In this document: positions 61,091-64,000 of the stretch, in pieces | How the letters are laid out: the number at the start of each line of letters is the position of its first letter | Numbering within the stretch: the first letter of the stretch is position 1 | NCBI RefSeq assembly: GCF_012224145.1 | Contig: NZ_CP041030.1 | Coordinates: 310,001 to 374,000 of the forward strand | Reading direction: 5' to 3' | DNA length: 64,000 nt | Source: Francisella sp. LA112445 | Lineage (GTDB): Bacteria > Pseudomonadota > Gammaproteobacteria > Francisellales > Francisellaceae | Notes under the pieces: model-generated | Seen by the model: the letters and a program-made list of their open reading frames with translations, nothing else | Database searches by the model: none | Told to the model about the DNA's origin: nothing | Program-made: the position numbers and the translations under genes

Positions 61091-61729
61091 ATGAAAAAGA
61101 GTCTTTTAGGCGTAGCGGTAGTAGGTTCTGTACTTATGCTAGCAAGTTGTTCTAGTACTAGACCTGATAATAGTGATTTAATCAAAGACAAGTATGCTGG
61201 AGTTGATAGCTCGCAAGCTTTACAAATGTCTTCACAAATTTATGGATCTGATAATCTAAGCTCTGATGAAGTTGATCAAATGAAAAAAGAACTTATGGGT
61301 ATTAACTGCAGATCTGTATACTTTGGTTTTGATAGTTATAACGTTACTGATGATGCGAAAGATTGTTTAGATAAAACAGCTGACTACTTAATAGGTCATC
61401 CAAATCAACCAATTAAACTATCTGGTAATACTGACCCTAGAGGAAGTGAAAAATATAACTTTAACTTAGGTCAAAAACGTGCAGAATCTGTTTATAACTA
61501 CCTAGTAAATAAAGGTGTAAGCAAAGATCAGATATGTGTGGTTAGCTATGGTAAATTAAAACCTGCAGCAGAACCAACTAAGTTCTATGATGAGTTCTGT
61601 ACTGATGGTGTAAATGATGCTTGTATGTATAAAGCTTCTGAAAAAGCATATTATTTAGATAGAAGAACAGAGCTTGATTTCGGTGTTAAATGTGATCAAA
61701 GTGATTCTTCTGCTCAATCTACTAACTAG
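61091..61729 (+). CDS. pal: Pal, peptidoglycan-associated lipoprotein
   Basis: A 212-aa lipoprotein (lipobox LASC) anchored in the outer membrane and binding peptidoglycan through an OmpA domain: VYFGFDSYNVTDDAKD, LSGNTDPRGSEKYNFNLGQKRAESVYNYLVNKGV, and RRTELDF. Compared with the usual Pal, the OmpA domain has an insert with two Cys (PTKFYDEFCTDGVNDACMY) before the YxxRR motif. The Ala/Ser-rich tail is extra. Last gene of the tol operon. Confidence 0.93.
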   Translation: MKKSLLGVAVVGSVLMLASCSSTRPDNSDLIKDKYAGVDSSQALQMSSQIYGSDNLSSDEVDQMKKELMGINCRSVYFGFDSYNVTDDAKDCLDKTADYLIGHPNQPIKLSGNTDPRGSEKYNFNLGQKRAESVYNYLVNKGVSKDQICVVSYGKLKPAAEPTKFYDEFCTDGVNDACMYKASEKAYYLDRRTELDFGVKCDQSDSSAQSTN

Positions 61730-61758
61730 ATCTAATTTTATCTTTATCTATTTTTTTT
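61727..61758 (+). terminator. Possible terminator after pal
   Basis: TAGAT (61727-61731) and ATCTA (61746-61750) can pair, directly followed by eight T. The stem is short and AT-rich, with a 14-nt loop, so it is a weak candidate. Confidence 0.3.
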
Positions 61759-61808
61759 AATTAAATTCATCTACAATAGTCCATAATTTTTTATTAAGTT
61801 TAATTATT

Positions 61809-63128
61809 ATGATTAAAATTCCTAAAATTGGTTTTGTTAGTTTAGGTTGTCCTAAAAATCTTGTTGACTCTGAGCGTATTATTACAAAGCTAAAAGCTGA
61901 AGGTTATGACTTAGTTGATAGTTATGATAATGCTGACATGGTTATTGTTAATACGTGTGGATTTTTAAATTCTGCAATTGATGAGTCTTTAGAAGTTATT
62001 GGTGAGGCAATCGCTGAGAATGGCAAAGTCTTAGTAACAGGGTGTCTTGGTAATAAGGCTGATTTAATTAAAGAAAAACATCCAGAAGTTCTAAGTATTA
62101 CAGGACCTCAAGATTATGAGAACTTAATAGAGGCCGTGCATACACATGCGCCGATATTTGCTAATGATTTTGTCTCACTAGTACCTCCACAAGGAATTAA
62201 GCTTACTCCAAGACATTATTCATATCTAAAAATATCAGAAGGATGTAACAATACTTGTACTTTTTGTATTATTCCAGATATTCGTGGTAAGCTAAAAAGT
62301 CGTTCTATAGACAATATCATGAAAGAAGCTGAAAAGCTTAAAAATGCAGGTGTTAAAGAGCTACTTGTAATATCACAAGATACATCTGCATATGGTGTTG
62401 ATATTAAATATAAGCCAGGAATATGGAATGATAAAGAATATCAAAGTAATATTTTAGATCTTGCTACAGCTCTTGGTGATTTAGACATGTGGACAAGAAT
62501 GCATTATGTATATCCGTATCCGCATGTTGATAAGATTGTACCTCTTATGGCTCAAGGAAAGATACTTCCTTACTTAGATGTGCCTTTGCAACATTCATCA
62601 CCAGAAGTTTTAAAGAGAATGAAGCGTCCAGCACATACGCAAAAAACTCTTGATAGAATTAATAAATGGCGTGATATTTGTCCTGATATAACTATTCGCA
62701 GTACTTTTATAGTTGGTTTCCCTGGTGAGACAGAGGCTGACTTTGAGCATTTATTAGATTTTGCTGAAAAAGCTCAACTAGATAGAGTGGGTTGTTTTAA
62801 ATATTCAGAAGTAGAAGGTGCAAAGGCTAATCAATTTGATAATCTGATTTCTGAAGAAATTAAGCAACAAAGACTAGATGAATTTATGGGATTACAAGCT
62901 CAAATAAGTGCTAATAAGCTTGAAGGTTTTGTTGGAACAGAGCAACAAATTATAATTGATTCAATAAATCCTGAAGAAAACTATGCTATTGGGCGCACAA
63001 GATATGATGCACCAGAAGTAGATGGACAAGTGATAGTTGGTGATGCAGCAGAAAGAGGTCTAAAAGTAGGTGAATTTGCAACAGTTGAGATTACTGAATC
63101 TACTGAATATGATCTGATTGCTGATTAA
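61809..63128 (+). CDS. rimO: Ribosomal protein S12 methylthiotransferase
   Basis: A 439-aa radical-SAM methylthiotransferase acting on S12 Asp89. N-terminal UPF0004 domain ([37 protein letters not shown]: three Cys for one cluster), the radical-SAM motif CNNTCTFC, and a C-terminal TRAM domain. The RimO-specific start [11 protein letters not shown] distinguishes it from MiaB. Full length. Confidence 0.96.
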   Translation: MIKIPKIGFVSLGCPKNLVDSERIITKLKAEGYDLVDSYDNADMVIVNTCGFLNSAIDESLEVIGEAIAENGKVLVTGCLGNKADLIKEKHPEVLSITGPQDYENLIEAVHTHAPIFANDFVSLVPPQGIKLTPRHYSYLKISEGCNNTCTFCIIPDIRGKLKSRSIDNIMKEAEKLKNAGVKELLVISQDTSAYGVDIKYKPGIWNDKEYQSNILDLATALGDLDMWTRMHYVYPYPHVDKIVPLMAQGKILPYLDVPLQHSSPEVLKRMKRPAHTQKTLDRINKWRDICPDITIRSTFIVGFPGETEADFEHLLDFAEKAQLDRVGCFKYSEVEGAKANQFDNLISEEIKQQRLDEFMGLQAQISANKLEGFVGTEQQIIIDSINPEENYAIGRTRYDAPEVDGQVIVGDAAERGLKVGEFATVEITESTEYDLIAD

Positions 63129-63148
63129 TACAAGTTTATTAAAATAAG

Positions 63149-63168
63149 CACTTCGACTCTGCTCAGTG
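63149..63168 (+). repeat. 20-bp imperfect palindrome CACTTCGACTCTGCTCAGTG
   Basis: Its reverse complement differs in only two bases from CACTGAGCGGAGTCAAAGTG inside the enlarged loop of the MITE-like copy at 31244-31263. Such sequences are widespread short palindromes in many bacterial genomes, and this one may be the source or a remnant of that insertion. It could also act as an RNA hairpin after rimO. Confidence 0.55.
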
Positions 63169-63230
63169 ATCTTTTCACATTTATTGAACAAGTCTTTACA
63201 AATTATGTATCAGCAGCCTTATGATGAATA

Positions 63231-63366
63231 TATAGTTAATCTGAAAGAAAAATGTCATTCTACGACTTGATCGTAGAATCCAAGTTTAAAGCTCATAATA
63301 AGTGGATCCTATGGTCAAGCCATAGGATGACAAAAATGGTTTCAAAAATTATTCGGATTAGCTATA
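63231..63366 (-). repeat. MITE-like palindromic repeat, copy 2
   Basis: A 136-bp element bounded by inverted ends TATAGTTAATCTGAA and its complement at the right (TTCGGATTAGCTATA). Two internal hairpins: ATTCTACGA-CTTGA-TCGTAGAAT and ATCCTATGG-TCAAG-CCATAGGAT. The reverse complement matches the copy at 31196-31377 across most of its length. A TA lies at both ends. No ORF. Confidence 0.85.
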
Positions 63367-63490
63367 CCATTGGGTTGGAATTTTGGCTAACCTTATTTAT
63401 TAAACTTTCTTAATATTCATTTATCTGTATAAAAAATCCATAATCTTATTTGTATACTTAGAATACTAAACCTTTATTTAGGAGAGTGTT

Positions 63491-64000
63491 GTGAGTAGTA
63501 ATCTAGTTGTTATAGGAGCTTCTGGTTCTATAGGTCATGCTGTAACCAAGAGATTAAGATATTTGTACCCAGATGCGAATATATATGCCTTTTCACGCAC
63601 TAAAGTAACTAATTGTATAGATGATGTCGTTTATCAATACATTGATTACTGTGATGAGTCAACAATCGAGAAAGCTGCAAAAGATGTTTATGAAAAATCA
63701 GGAGCTGTCAATTTAATTTTTGTTGCTACTGGTATATTACATACCTCTGAAATAAAACCAGAGAAAGCACTAAAAGAATTATCAGCAGATAAATTTATTG
63801 AGCTTTTTCAAGCAAATACAATATTTCCGGCTTTGGTCGCAAAGCATTTTATACCCAAGTTAGCTAAAGATACTAAATCTGTATTTGCTGCTATTTCTGC
63901 GAGGGTTGGTAGTATCTCTGATAATCAACTTGGTGGTTGGTATGCTTATAGAGTTTCAAAGGCAGCTTTAAATATGTTTATCAAAACGGCAAGTATTGAA
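63491..64000 (+). CDS. Short-chain dehydrogenase/reductase (5' part)
   Basis: A GTG-started gene with GGAGAG upstream, running off the window end after 170 codons. The N-terminal Rossmann motif is [17 protein letters not shown], the strand-4 motif is VATGILHT (in place of NNAG), and the catalytic pair is seen in [11 protein letters not shown] (YxxxK). CsgA-like SDR proteins fit this. The substrate and C-terminus are not visible. Confidence 0.8.
   Translation, partial: MSSNLVVIGASGSIGHAVTKRLRYLYPDANIYAFSRTKVTNCIDDVVYQYIDYCDESTIEKAAKDVYEKSGAVNLIFVATGILHTSEIKPEKALKELSADKFIELFQANTIFPALVAKHFIPKLAKDTKSVFAAISARVGSISDNQLGGWYAYRVSKAALNMFIKTASIE

Larger units (their letters stand above)
63129..63490. 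other. Gene-free stretch between rimO and the SDR gene
   Basis: About 360 bp containing a CACTTCGACTCTGCTCAGTG repeat (63149-63168), the second MITE-like copy (63231-63366), and an AT-rich end with a GGAGAG ribosome site before the GTG at 63491. No other gene or RNA is seen. Confidence 0.6.

Noticed and set aside
1-64000. tRNA, rRNA, prophage or genomic island borders
   Set aside because: I saw no tRNA-like cloverleaf, integrase, phage module or clear change in base composition. The pilin cluster has the same AT bias as its surroundings.

Overview
This AT-rich window (roughly two-thirds A+T by eye) reads as chromosome of a Francisella species. The evidence is a complete IS5-family element that I recognise as ISFtu2, the gene content and order (lysine operon, glpX, a type IV minor pilin cluster, minCDE-mla, tol-pal), and the very AT-biased codon use. 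Nearly all genes are intact and there is only one insertion sequence, which fits an environmental or novicida-like lineage better than a decayed mammalian pathogen. The species is not provable from this window. I found no tRNA, rRNA, CRISPR array or prophage.

Layout. 1-8.5 kb: the tail of an aspartate-aminotransferase-like gene, then a lysine riboswitch leader followed by lysC-dapB-dapA-dapD-lysA and a LysP-type lysine permease, then an alpha/beta hydrolase. 8.5-15.1 kb: glpX, ISFtu2, putP, a BcsA-like glycosyltransferase and a CNNM/CorC-type membrane protein. 15.2-31.1 kb: a large type IV (pseudo)pilin cluster, described below. 31.1-47.3 kb: an APC permease, a squalene/phytoene-synthase-like protein, ubiG and mlaA; then, on the minus strand, rpmB-rpmG, minC-minD-minE, mlaF-E-D-C-B and a BolA-like gene; a repeat-bearing LptM-like lipoprotein; recG, a TSUP permease and class I fumarase. 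47.3-57.2 kb: small proteins, Nudix hydrolase, marC, an ArsC/Spx-like protein, a purine permease, dprA with an unusual OmpA-domain partner, slpA-ispH-aroH and pssA. 57.4-64 kb: tolQRAB-pal, rimO and an SDR gene that runs off the end.

The most unusual region is 15.2-31.1 kb. It contains two copies of a PilW-like + PilX-like minor pilin cassette. The four PilX-like proteins share a pilin-like membrane helix and a common middle domain but end in different modules. One ends in a beta-rich, propeller-like domain. Two end in six carbohydrate-binding-type (CBM5/12, chitin-binding-like) modules, an Ig/PKD-like domain and a shared C-terminal domain. The fourth ends in six such modules followed by RTX-like calcium-binding repeats. 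I infer a family of exchangeable pilus-tip or pseudopilus-tip adhesins for chitin-like surfaces. The cluster also holds FimT- and PilV-like pilins, a glucosaminidase that could open peptidoglycan, and a pilin-like membrane protein whose processing site is missing or displaced.

Several envelope systems sit close together: division-site placement (Min), phospholipid retrograde transport (Mla, with MlaA about 1 kb away), Tol-Pal, and an LptM-like lipoprotein carrying a 24-copy 9-bp tandem repeat. Two copies of a MITE-like repeat, at 31.2 kb and 63.2 kb, lie in opposite orientations.
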